A stretch of 64,000 nucleotides of DNA, from contig CAZCAC010000001.1 in NCBI GenBank assembly GCA_964496575.1, positions 1 to 64,000 on the forward strand. The letters are read 5' to 3'. A program made the position numbers and the translations under genes. The DNA is from CAZCAC01 sp964496575. Its GTDB lineage: Bacteria; Planctomycetota; UBA1135; GCA-002686595. Under the pieces are notes generated by a model, which was not told the origin of the DNA, ran no database searches, and worked only from the letters and a program-made list of their open reading frames with translations. Numbering within the stretch: position 1 is the stretch's first letter; each line of letters begins with the position of its first letter. This document shows, one piece after another, positions 44,013 to 52,184 of the stretch.

Positions 44013-45410
44013 ATGAATCAGACCACTGATCAAACTGCGTTGCGTCTGGGATTCGACCGCGGGACGATCGTCTGCGCCGGTGAGGGGCGCGGGCTCGATC
44101 CCGGGACACTGCCGGGAATGAAGTGGGACGAGCGAGTGGGCTGCTTCCGCGCGCCGGCGAGGTTCTGGCCACCGATCGTCGCCCTCCTGAAGAGATGCGA
44201 GATTCCCTTCGAGGACGGGGTGAGCGCGGGTGCGGAAGGACTCCGGATCCTGGGGCCCCCCGACCTGCGCCCCTACCAGGCCGCGGCGCTCGATGCCTGG
44301 CGACTCGCTTCACGACGCGGGGTGGTGGTGCTCCCGACGGGCAGCGGTAAGACGCGGGTTGCCGTGGCCGCGATCGCCGGGGAACGCTGCAGGACCCTCT
44401 GCCTGGTACCGACGAGAGTGCTCCTCGAGCAGTGGCGGGCCGTCCTGGAGACCGAGCTGGGCGTGGAGGTCGGGTGCTACGGCGATGGAGAGCGCACCGA
44501 GCAGCCGATCACCGTGGCGACCTTCGAGAGCGCCTGGCGTCACATGCACACCCTCGGCAATCGCTTCGAGCTGCTCATCGCCGACGAGGTACACCACTTC
44601 GGCGGAGGAGGGCGGGACGAGGCGCTGGAGATGTGCACGGCGTCACGCCGCCTCGGGCTGACCGCAACTCCGCCGGAGGGGGTTGCGACGGAGGGATTGC
44701 GGGCGCTCATCGGGCCGCAGGTCTTCGAGCTCGGGATCGAGGACCTCGCGGGGAGCTGGCTGGCGGAGTTCGAGCTGATCGAGATGCGCCTGGGATTGAG
44801 CGACTCGGAGCGCCACGAGTACGAGCGAAACCGAAAGGCCTTCCGCGGGGCCTACGACTACTTCGTGGACCTCGCTCCGGGCGCGAGCTGGGAGGACTTC
44901 GCGCGCTGGGCTGCGCGGACTCCGGAGGGACGCGCCGCCCTGGCCGGGTGGCGGCGAGCACGCCAGGTCCTGTCGATGACCGACGAGAAGAGCGAGGCGA
45001 TCGGACGGCTGCTGGACCGTCACCAGGATGGGCGAGTCTTGATCTTCACTGCCGATCAGCGGGCAGCCTACCGCGTCACGCGGGAGCAGCTCGTCATGCC
45101 GATCACGGCGGACATCAAGCGGAAGGAGCGGGACCGCATGCTGGCCGCCTTCCGTGAAGGCTCGATCGGCGCCCTCGTCTCGGCTCGCGTACTCAACGAA
45201 GGACTCGACGTCCCTGCGGCCAACGTCGGCATCATCTGCGGCGGCGCCCAGGGCCGGCGAGAGCACGTTCAACGAATCGGGCGGCTGCTGCGACCAGCAC
45301 CGGGCAAGCGCGCCGTGGTCTACGAGCTGGTGACGCGCGATACGGTCGAGGTCGGCCAGGCCAGGAGGAAGCGGCATGGGATCACTACATCCGGGACTGG
45401 CCTGCTGTAG
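44013..45410 (+). CDS. XPB/Rad25-type superfamily 2 DNA helicase
   Basis: 465 residues. ATP-driven DNA opening in repair. Walker A is LPTGSGKT (107-114), the Walker B box is DEVH (191-194), as in XPB rather than DEAD proteins, and motif III is LTATPP (216-221). The second RecA domain holds DGRVLIFTADQRAAYR, ALVSARVLNEGLDVPAANVGI and QRIGRLLRPAPGKR. An N-terminal segment of about 80 residues may be the DNA-damage-recognition-like domain. Its 3' end overlaps the following nuclease gene by 35 bases in another frame, so the two are coupled as in archaeal xpb-bax1 operons. Confidence 0.9.
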   Translation: MNQTTDQTALRLGFDRGTIVCAGEGRGLDPGTLPGMKWDERVGCFRAPARFWPPIVALLKRCEIPFEDGVSAGAEGLRILGPPDLRPYQAAALDAWRLASRRGVVVLPTGSGKTRVAVAAIAGERCRTLCLVPTRVLLEQWRAVLETELGVEVGCYGDGERTEQPITVATFESAWRHMHTLGNRFELLIADEVHHFGGGGRDEALEMCTASRRLGLTATPPEGVATEGLRALIGPQVFELGIEDLAGSWLAEFELIEMRLGLSDSERHEYERNRKAFRGAYDYFVDLAPGASWEDFARWAARTPEGRAALAGWRRARQVLSMTDEKSEAIGRLLDRHQDGRVLIFTADQRAAYRVTREQLVMPITADIKRKERDRMLAAFREGSIGALVSARVLNEGLDVPAANVGIICGGAQGRREHVQRIGRLLRPAPGKRAVVYELVTRDTVEVGQARRKRHGITTSGTGLL

Positions 45411-46536
45411 CCTGCGGGACGGCCACCTCGAGCCGCTCTGGTTCAGTGAGCGAGACGCGCCGTGGCTGCGCGAGCTGATCGAGGTCTACGAGAGCTTCGT
45501 CGGTGAGCGGCGACGGCTCCTCGATGCTCGGCTGCGGTCTCTCGGCGAGGACCGCCGTGCGTTCCGGGGGCTGCCCCTCGCGACCGTCGTACTCGACCGG
45601 CTCTACCGCAGCGAGCTCGTGGCGGCGATCGCGCCGGTGGAAGCTCGGCGCGCCGCCTTCACCGCCGCTGCACGGCGCGAGGATCGCACCATCGTGCTGG
45701 AGCGGGTTGCCACCAGCCTGGGAATCGACGCCGCGGAGCTCGAAGACTCGCTGCTGGCCGACCTCCCGAGCGAGCGGCGCCTGAAGGCTCCGGAAGTTCC
45801 CCTCGATCCCACCAACCTCGCCCTGTGCTGCAACCTCGCCATCGCCCAGGCCGCGCTGAAGAGCTCCTCCGAGGTGTCGATCCGCCTGGAGGGAAACGCG
45901 CGGGCGGTAGTTCGCCACGCGAAGCTGCGCGGTCTGATCTGCCTGCTGTCGTCGGCCGAGGCGGCGGGCGGAGTGACCCTGGAGATCTCGGGCCCCCTCT
46001 CCTTGTTCCGGCGCACGGCCCTCTACGGCCGACAGCTCGCCGAGCTCGTGCCGATGCTCTCCTGGAGTCGACACTTCGAGCTGAGAGCCCGCTGTCTCGT
46101 GAGCTCCCGCGAGGGGTGTTTCACCCTGCGCACCGGCGCCCCACTCCCTGCCGGACCCGAGCCGCGCCTCTACGACAGTGCTCTGGAGCGCCGCTTCGCC
46201 CGCGAGTTCACCCGTGCCGCCCCGAGCTGGGAGCTGCTGCGCGAGCCCGAGCCGGTCGAGGCGGAGGGGACCCTGATCTTCCCGGACTTCGCCATCCAGC
46301 CCCACGGGGATCCATCCCGTCGCTGGCTCCTCGAGATCGTCGGCTTCTGGACCGCCGGCTACATCGAGCACAAGCTGCGCCGCCTGCGCGCGGCGAGTCT
46401 GCCCCGCCTGATCCTGTGCCTCGACGCCGACCGCGATTGTGGTGAGCACGACTTGCCGCGGGATGCACGCGTGGTGCGCTTTCGGAAGCGGATCGACCCC
46501 GGAGAGGTGCTCGCGCTGGTCGAGAGGGTGCAGTGA
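45376..46536 (+). CDS. Bax1/DUF790-type nuclease, partner of the XPB helicase
   Basis: 386 residues. Matches DUF790 (Bax1), the structure-specific nuclease that binds XPB in archaea and some bacteria. The C-terminal nuclease centre reads FPDFAIQPHGD (Asp304), then LLEIVGFWTAGYIEHKL with Glu320, Val322 and Lys333, a PD-(D/E)xK-like layout with the EIVGFWT hallmark. The N-terminal half (LDARLRSLGEDRRAFRGL and on) is the helical region of the family. It starts inside the helicase gene, 35 bases before its stop. The pair would cut bubbles or forks opened by the helicase. Confidence 0.88.
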   Translation: MGSLHPGLACCSLRDGHLEPLWFSERDAPWLRELIEVYESFVGERRRLLDARLRSLGEDRRAFRGLPLATVVLDRLYRSELVAAIAPVEARRAAFTAAARREDRTIVLERVATSLGIDAAELEDSLLADLPSERRLKAPEVPLDPTNLALCCNLAIAQAALKSSSEVSIRLEGNARAVVRHAKLRGLICLLSSAEAAGGVTLEISGPLSLFRRTALYGRQLAELVPMLSWSRHFELRARCLVSSREGCFTLRTGAPLPAGPEPRLYDSALERRFAREFTRAAPSWELLREPEPVEAEGTLIFPDFAIQPHGDPSRRWLLEIVGFWTAGYIEHKLRRLRAASLPRLILCLDADRDCGEHDLPRDARVVRFRKRIDPGEVLALVERVQ

Positions 46537-46554
46537 GCTGCCGCAGCTACCCGC

Positions 46555-48300
46555 TCAGGGCACCGCCCACCAATCCCCTGCCGCCGGCGTCCGCGTCGCA
46601 TTGGTCCCGCAGTGCACCTCCCCCCACCACTCGTGGTAGGGGTACCAGTCGTCGACGAAGTCCACCTGCAGCCCGATCGCGTTCATCTCTTGCACGAACG
46701 GCTCCTTGAACTTGTCCACCGACCCATCCACCGGCCCGAAGGGGTCCGCCGCGATCACTCTGGTCCCCGCGATCAGCGAGTTGACCATGTTCGGCATGTG
46801 GGCGAGTGCCTGGTTCGTGCCGCCGTACTTCCAGAAGAGCGACGGCACGTCGATGATGTCCTGCTCGGCTATCCCGCAGCCCGTCTTCATCTGCTGGCGC
46901 ACGGCGTCGATCGTCGCCTGCAGGTTCTGGTTGTAGTTCACGAACTGCGTCCAGCCCAGGAGACCGTTCACCGTCGTCTGGTCGCTGGTCCCCGCGAACA
47001 CCGTCAGGCCGCCCTTCCCCTGATTCTGCAAGTCCTGCAGGATCGCCAGCGCGCCCTGCGTGTCCGGGATCAGCATCCGGTACGGACTTCCCGTGTTCGC
47101 CGGCACGAAGCAGATCTCCTCGTCGACGTGCCCGATCACCAGCCACCCCGTATCGATCGAGAGCACCGGCCCCTGCACCGCCTGCGCGTCGAGGAAGGAC
47201 AGCACCTCGGGGTGAATCGTCAGCGAGCCCTGGTAGCCGGTGTAGATCCGCCCCAGCGGCCAACCCGGCAGCGGCGGCGTGCAGTCCAGGTTTCCGAACC
47301 AGTCGATCCAGTCGACCCCGGAGCGGTACCAGCCCTTGTACACGTACCCGAAGTCCGGCCCGAGACAGTACTTCCACGTCCACGCGTCGAGCGCCCGCCC
47401 CCGCGGCGCCCTCAGCACCGCCGGCAGGCAGCGCCGCCCACCGATCGCCGGCATCGCCGAGTAGCCGAACTCCATCGCGTCCTGGTCCCAGATGCCGTAG
47501 CTCGGCTCCATCGAGATCCCGTCGATCTCGTGCAGCACCGCGCCCGCCGCCGCCACCGGGCCCGCCAGCTCGGCGATGAAGGGCTGCGTGTACGTCTTCC
47601 TGGTCACGTATACCGTCTCCGCCGCGTCGAGGTTCGAGTGCAGGAGGAACGGCGCCACCCGCAGCCGCACCACGTCGCTCCCCACCAGCAGCCCCGCGCC
47701 GTCCCGCAGCACGAAGGTGAGGACCACCTCGCCCCCCCACTTCCCCGCTGCGCCCGTCGAGGTCTGGGCGTAGTCGAGCGCCTCGATGCCGAGTTCCAGC
47801 CCCTGGCGCAGCTCGGCCGCGGTCACCACCGTCGAGGTCGGGTCGAAGAGCGTCCAGCTGCCACCTTGCTCCCGGAAGAGCCGCACCCACGGCGCGGCCT
47901 CCCCGTTCACCCCCAGCGCTCCCGTCCACGCCGAGGGCACCCCGCGGATCGGCCGCAGCCGCACCGGGGCGAGGTCCAGCGCGTCCGCCGCCCCGTTCAC
48001 CACCGAGTCGGTCGCGTCGGCCGCCCCGTCCCCGTCGTCGTCGTCGTTGTTGAAGAGGAATACCGCCCCCTTCGCCGTCGACCAGAGATGCTCACCGGCA
48101 TCGTCTTCGGCCCCACTCACCTCGACCACGCCGTCACGGTCCGCGTCCACGTCCAGGTCCACCAGGAGGCCCGCCGGCGCGGGGGCCCTCGGCGGCGTGG
48201 GCGTGGAGGAGCCGCTCCCCACCTGGGGCAGCCCCGCCGCCGGGGGAACGAAGAGGGCCAGAGCCAGGAGCGCCGCCGTCGTGGGGAAGAGCTGAACCAT
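46555..48300 (-). CDS. secreted protein-arginine deiminase (PAD family)
   Basis: 581 residues with signal peptide (MVQLFPTTAALLALALFVPPAAG). Would convert protein arginine to citrulline outside the cytoplasm, with calcium. The middle domain opens DLDVDADRDGVVEV, as in animal PADs. The catalytic domain has Asp274 (WDQDAMEFGY), GPDFGYV, His391 and Asp393 (GHVDEEICFVP), FPNMVN-like MPNMVNSL, and Cys564 (GEVHCGTNA) with a WW near the end. These equal D350, H471, D473 and C645 of human PAD4 by eye. The N-terminal PAD domain of vertebrates is absent. It lies divergent from arginine decarboxylase, 143 bases apart. Start ATG 48300 chosen for the signal peptide. Confidence 0.9.
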   Translation of the reverse strand: MVQLFPTTAALLALALFVPPAAGLPQVGSGSSTPTPPRAPAPAGLLVDLDVDADRDGVVEVSGAEDDAGEHLWSTAKGAVFLFNNDDDDGDGAADATDSVVNGAADALDLAPVRLRPIRGVPSAWTGALGVNGEAAPWVRLFREQGGSWTLFDPTSTVVTAAELRQGLELGIEALDYAQTSTGAAGKWGGEVVLTFVLRDGAGLLVGSDVVRLRVAPFLLHSNLDAAETVYVTRKTYTQPFIAELAGPVAAAGAVLHEIDGISMEPSYGIWDQDAMEFGYSAMPAIGGRRCLPAVLRAPRGRALDAWTWKYCLGPDFGYVYKGWYRSGVDWIDWFGNLDCTPPLPGWPLGRIYTGYQGSLTIHPEVLSFLDAQAVQGPVLSIDTGWLVIGHVDEEICFVPANTGSPYRMLIPDTQGALAILQDLQNQGKGGLTVFAGTSDQTTVNGLLGWTQFVNYNQNLQATIDAVRQQMKTGCGIAEQDIIDVPSLFWKYGGTNQALAHMPNMVNSLIAGTRVIAADPFGPVDGSVDKFKEPFVQEMNAIGLQVDFVDDWYPYHEWWGEVHCGTNATRTPAAGDWWAVP

Positions 48301-48442
48301 CGAATCGCAGCCGGGGTGGAGGGAATGGGGATCTCGTATCCTACCCCGCCCGGCGAGATCTCGCTGCGTGGACGATTCCTGGAACCCAAAGGCACCTCGC
48401 CCCCTCCCCTCCCTATACTGCCGCCCCGCAATCGCGAGCGAG

Positions 48443-50395
48443 ATGAGCAAGTGGACCCACCAGGACAGCGCCGGCCTCTACAACGTGGAGAAGTGGGGGC
48501 TCGGTCACTTCGGCGTCAACGCCGACGGACAGGTCGAGGTGATCCCCGACGGGAGCCAGAGCTCCGTCGAGCGGATCGACCTCTGTGAGCTCGTCGGCCA
48601 GGTGAAGCGTCGCGGCGTCGACACGCCGACGCTCTTCCGCTTCGACGGCATCCTGCGCGCGCGGGTCCGCTCCCTCTTCGAGGCGTTCGACAACGCCCGA
48701 GGGGAGTACGAATACGAAGCTCCCTACCGCCTCGTCTACCCGATCAAGGTCAACCAGGAACGCGAGGTCGTCGAAGCGCTGCTCCAGGAAGGGCGCGGTC
48801 GCGGCATGGGCCTCGAGGTCGGCAGCAAACCCGAGCTGGTCGCGGTGATGACGGTCCGCGGAGCCGACGAGGACGCGATCGTCGTCTGCAACGGCTACAA
48901 GGACGAGGAGTACGTCGAGCTCGCCCTGCTCAGCCAGAAGCTCGGCGTCACCACCATCATCGTCATCGAGAAGTTCACCGAGCTGGAGACGATCCTGCGC
49001 AAGGCGGAAGAGCTCGACATCGAGCCGGTGCTCGGCGTTCGCTCCAAGCTCGCCTACCGCGGCGCGGGACGCTGGTCGCAGTCCGGTGGCGACCGCTCGA
49101 AGTTCGGCCTGACCGCGCGCGAGATCGTCGGCGTCGTCGAACGCCTCGAGGAGGTCGGCAAGCTCGACTGCCTGCGACTCCTCCACTTCCACCTCGGCAG
49201 CCAGATCACCAGCATCCGCGCCCTGAAGAACGGCCTCCGCGAGGCGAGCCACACGCTCACCGGCCTCGTCGAGATGGGCGTGAACATCACCTGGATGGAC
49301 GTGGGCGGCGGACTGGGCATCGACTACGACGGTTCCGCGACCAACTTCGAATCGTCGATGAACTACTCGCTGCAGGAGTACGCCAACGACGTCGTCTACC
49401 ACGTCGCCGAGGCCTGCCGCGAGGCGGACATACCGCAGCCGACCCTGCTGTCGGAGTCGGGACGAGCCCTCGCCGCTCATCACGCCGTGCTGGTCACCGA
49501 GGTCCTCGGGGTCTCCGCCCAGGTCAACGGCGCGGTCCCCGCTCCACCGACCGAGGAGGACCACGAGCTGGTCCAGGGGATGGCCGAGGTCGTCGCCGAC
49601 ATCACCGTGAAGAACTTCCAGGAGGCGTACCACGACCTCCGGGAGGAGCGGGAGCGCGCCAGCATGCTCTTCAATACCGGGCAGCTATCGATGCGCGAGC
49701 GCGCGCGCTTCGAGGAGTTCTTCTGGTACGGCTGCGCCAGGGTCCGGCGGGTGATCGCCGAGGTCGACTATGTCCCCGATGACCTGAGCTCTCTCGAGCG
49801 CGACCTCGCCGACACCTACTTCCTCAACTTCTCGCTCTTCCAGTCGATTCCCGACTCCTGGGCGATCAAGCAGCTCTTCCCCATCCTGCCGCTGCAGCGC
49901 CTGGACGAGGAGCCGAAGCGCCGCGCCGTCCTGGCCGACGTCACCTGCGACTCCGACGGCCGCATCGATCGCTTCATCAACCTCCGCGACGTCAGCCGCA
50001 CTCTCGAGCTCCACGACGTGCGCCCGGGCGAGCCGTACTACCTCGGCTTCTTCCTGATCGGCGCCTACCAGGAGATCCTCGGGGACATGCACAACCTCTT
50101 CGGCGATACCCACATCGTGCACGTCGACCTCGACGACATCGGCCGCCCCAAGCTGCGGCACGTGGTGCGCGGAGATCGTGTGCAGGATGTCTTGACCTAC
50201 GTGGAGTACTTCGAGCAGGATCTCCTGCGCGACCTGCGCCGCAATATCGAGCATTCCCTCGATCGTGGTCTGCTCACCTTCGAGGAGTCCGCGCTGATCT
50301 GGAGGCGCTTCGAGGAAGCGCTGCAAAGCTACACCTACCTCTCGAGAGAGAGCCATCCCCTGCACAAGCACCAACCCGCACCCCACCCGCGATGA
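48443..50395 (+). CDS. speA: biosynthetic arginine decarboxylase
   Basis: 650 residues from ATG 48443 (MSKWTHQDSAGLYNVEKWG), the usual length. Fold III PLP enzyme making agmatine for polyamine synthesis in the cytoplasm. Lys102 in YPIKVNQ binds the cofactor; LEVGSKPEL, CNGYKDEEYVELAL, SKFGLT, HLGSQITS, DVGGGLGIDYDG and SESGRA are all in place. It ends in an ATGA overlap with the SlyD gene. No ornithine-type agmatinase is seen in the window. Confidence 0.93.
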   Translation: MSKWTHQDSAGLYNVEKWGLGHFGVNADGQVEVIPDGSQSSVERIDLCELVGQVKRRGVDTPTLFRFDGILRARVRSLFEAFDNARGEYEYEAPYRLVYPIKVNQEREVVEALLQEGRGRGMGLEVGSKPELVAVMTVRGADEDAIVVCNGYKDEEYVELALLSQKLGVTTIIVIEKFTELETILRKAEELDIEPVLGVRSKLAYRGAGRWSQSGGDRSKFGLTAREIVGVVERLEEVGKLDCLRLLHFHLGSQITSIRALKNGLREASHTLTGLVEMGVNITWMDVGGGLGIDYDGSATNFESSMNYSLQEYANDVVYHVAEACREADIPQPTLLSESGRALAAHHAVLVTEVLGVSAQVNGAVPAPPTEEDHELVQGMAEVVADITVKNFQEAYHDLREERERASMLFNTGQLSMRERARFEEFFWYGCARVRRVIAEVDYVPDDLSSLERDLADTYFLNFSLFQSIPDSWAIKQLFPILPLQRLDEEPKRRAVLADVTCDSDGRIDRFINLRDVSRTLELHDVRPGEPYYLGFFLIGAYQEILGDMHNLFGDTHIVHVDLDDIGRPKLRHVVRGDRVQDVLTYVEYFEQDLLRDLRRNIEHSLDRGLLTFEESALIWRRFEEALQSYTYLSRESHPLHKHQPAPHPR

Positions 50396-50949
50396 AGATC
50401 ACCGATGGGCTCCTGGTCGAGCTGGACTACTTACTGAAGCTGGACGACGGCACCGTCGTCGAGGACAGCGCCGAGGAAGGCCCGCTGGTCTACCTGCATG
50501 GCAACGAAGAGCTGCCCGCGCGGCTGGAGGAGGCCCTGGTGGGATCCGAGAAGGGCGCCCAGCTCGAGCTGACCCTCTCGCCCGGGGATGCCTTCGGGGA
50601 GTACGACGTCGAAGCGATCACCACGGTGCCGCGGGAGGAGTTCCCTCCGGATGCGGAGATCGCCAAGGAGATGTGGATCCAGGTCGCCGTCGAGCTCGAG
50701 GGCGAGGAGGGTCCCTCCGGCGAGTTCGAGATCGACATGCGCGTCGTCGAGGTCAACGAAGAGTCGGTCGTGCTCGACGCCAACCACCCGCTTGCCGGGA
50801 AGACCGTGCTCTACACGGTCCAGGTGCGCGATGTGCGCCAGCCCACCGAGGCGGAGGTGACCGAGCACCGGGAACAGCACTGCTGCAGCAGCGACGATTG
50901 CGGGCCCGAGCACGAGCACGGCGGACCCGACTGTGGTTGCGAGAACTAG
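50392..50949 (+). CDS. slyD: SlyD-like FKBP peptidyl-prolyl isomerase
   Basis: 185 residues. A cytoplasmic FKBP domain split by the chaperone (IF) insertion, giving prolyl isomerase and holdase activity. The C-terminal tail holds HREQHCCSSDDC and HEHGGPDCGCEN, a Cys/His-rich metal-binding tail like that which binds nickel in E. coli SlyD. The start overlaps the speA stop as ATGA. The TAG stop codon (50947-50949) is the first triplet of the four-hairpin repeat that follows. Confidence 0.88.
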   Translation: MKITDGLLVELDYLLKLDDGTVVEDSAEEGPLVYLHGNEELPARLEEALVGSEKGAQLELTLSPGDAFGEYDVEAITTVPREEFPPDAEIAKEMWIQVAVELEGEEGPSGEFEIDMRVVEVNEESVVLDANHPLAGKTVLYTVQVRDVRQPTEAEVTEHREQHCCSSDDCGPEHEHGGPDCGCEN

Positions 50950-51069
50950 AGGTCCGGCCGAAGACGGCCAGACCTCTAGATGATGTCAACACCTGCGGTG
51001 CTCCCGCGCCTCCGGCGCGGGGTCGGACTTCGTCCGACCTGGAGACACGGCCTTTTCGGCCGTGCCTCC
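50947..51069. repeat. 123-bp four-hairpin intergenic repeat, copy B
   Basis: Same element as 8609-8731, opposite orientation. Hairpins: 50947-50954 with 50971-50978 (inner 50956-50959 with 50966-50969); 51003-51010 with 51014-51021; 51021-51028 with 51032-51039; 51041-51052 with 51058-51069 (one mismatch). It starts inside the stop codon of slyD. The remaining bases up to 51149 contain no gene. Confidence 0.88.
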
Positions 51070-51149
51070 AGGGGCTGCGAGCACTGAGACGGACCGGAGG
51101 CGAGTCGCCCCTGGCCTCGCCCCCCCCGGTTGCCTAACGTGTCGCTCCG

Positions 51150-52184
51150 ATGAGCGCCCTCCTCGCCGAGCGAATCCCGCTGCACCTCTCCGACGACCAC
51201 CCTCCGATCCTGATGGTGGTGATCGACACGGAGGAGGAGTTCGACTGGTTCCAGCCGTTCGACCGCGCGAATACCGGCGTGACGGCGATGGCGGCGGCCG
51301 GGCGCGGCCAGGAGCTCTTCGACGAGTTCGGCATCCGCCCCTGCTGGGTCGTCGACTACCCCGTCGCCTCCCAGGAGGCGGGGTGGAAGCCGCTGGCGGA
51401 GATCGTCGAGTCGGGGCGCGCCTCGATCGGCGCCCACCTCCACCCGTGGGTCTCGCCCCCGCACCACGAGGCGGTCAATCCGGCCAACTCCTACCCCGGC
51501 AACCTGCCCGCGCAGCTCCAGGAGGAGAAGCTCCGCCGCCTGGGCGGGGCGATCGAGGACGCCTTCGGCTTCCAGCCCTCGATCTACAAGGCGGGGCGCT
51601 ACGGCTTCGGCCCGGCGACCACCGGGGTCCTGGAGAGCCTCGGCTACGAGATCGACCTCTCACCCTGTCCGGGGTTCGACCTCACCGGCGACGGCGGCCC
51701 CGACTGGGCGGCCTTTCCCCCCGATCCGTACCGCTTCGGCCGGGGGTGGGGGCTGGTGGGGCTGCCGACCAGCGGCGGCTTCGTCGGGGCCTTCTCCGGC
51801 GCCGGCCCGCTGCTCCACCGGCTGGCCCACCGGCCGCCGTTCATCTGGGGGCGCGCGCCGGGGATCCTGTCCCGCCTGGGGCTCCTGGAGCGGCTCCTGC
51901 TCTCCCCCGAGGGGTACGAGCTCGAGCACCTGAAACGGCTGACGCGGGCCCTGATCGCCCGCGGGACGCGGATTCTCAGCTTCTCCCTGCACAGCCCCTC
52001 CCTCGAGCCCGGACACACCCCTTATGTCCGGAGCGAATCGGACCTGAAGGAATTCCTGGCCACGTGCCGACAGTACTTCGAGTACTTCCTCGGCGAGCTG
52101 GGCGGCGCGACCATGGGCCCCGCGGAGGTGCGCCAGCTCCTGATCGATCCGCCTCTCTCCCTCGACACCCCCCCGAACGCTTGA
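51150..52184 (+). CDS. polysaccharide deacetylase-like protein (WalW-like)
   Basis: 344 residues. NodB-fold domain with VVIDTEEEFDWFQPF carrying the catalytic-type acidic residues, then a His motif AHLHPWVSPP and a GRYGFGPAT segment. Such enzymes deacetylate N-acetylated or O-acetylated polysaccharides; this subgroup is found with exopolysaccharide genes. No signal peptide is visible, so a cytoplasmic step is possible. Its TGA is overlapped by the TTG start of the carbamoyltransferase. Confidence 0.85.
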   Translation: MSALLAERIPLHLSDDHPPILMVVIDTEEEFDWFQPFDRANTGVTAMAAAGRGQELFDEFGIRPCWVVDYPVASQEAGWKPLAEIVESGRASIGAHLHPWVSPPHHEAVNPANSYPGNLPAQLQEEKLRRLGGAIEDAFGFQPSIYKAGRYGFGPATTGVLESLGYEIDLSPCPGFDLTGDGGPDWAAFPPDPYRFGRGWGLVGLPTSGGFVGAFSGAGPLLHRLAHRPPFIWGRAPGILSRLGLLERLLLSPEGYELEHLKRLTRALIARGTRILSFSLHSPSLEPGHTPYVRSESDLKEFLATCRQYFEYFLGELGGATMGPAEVRQLLIDPPLSLDTPPNA

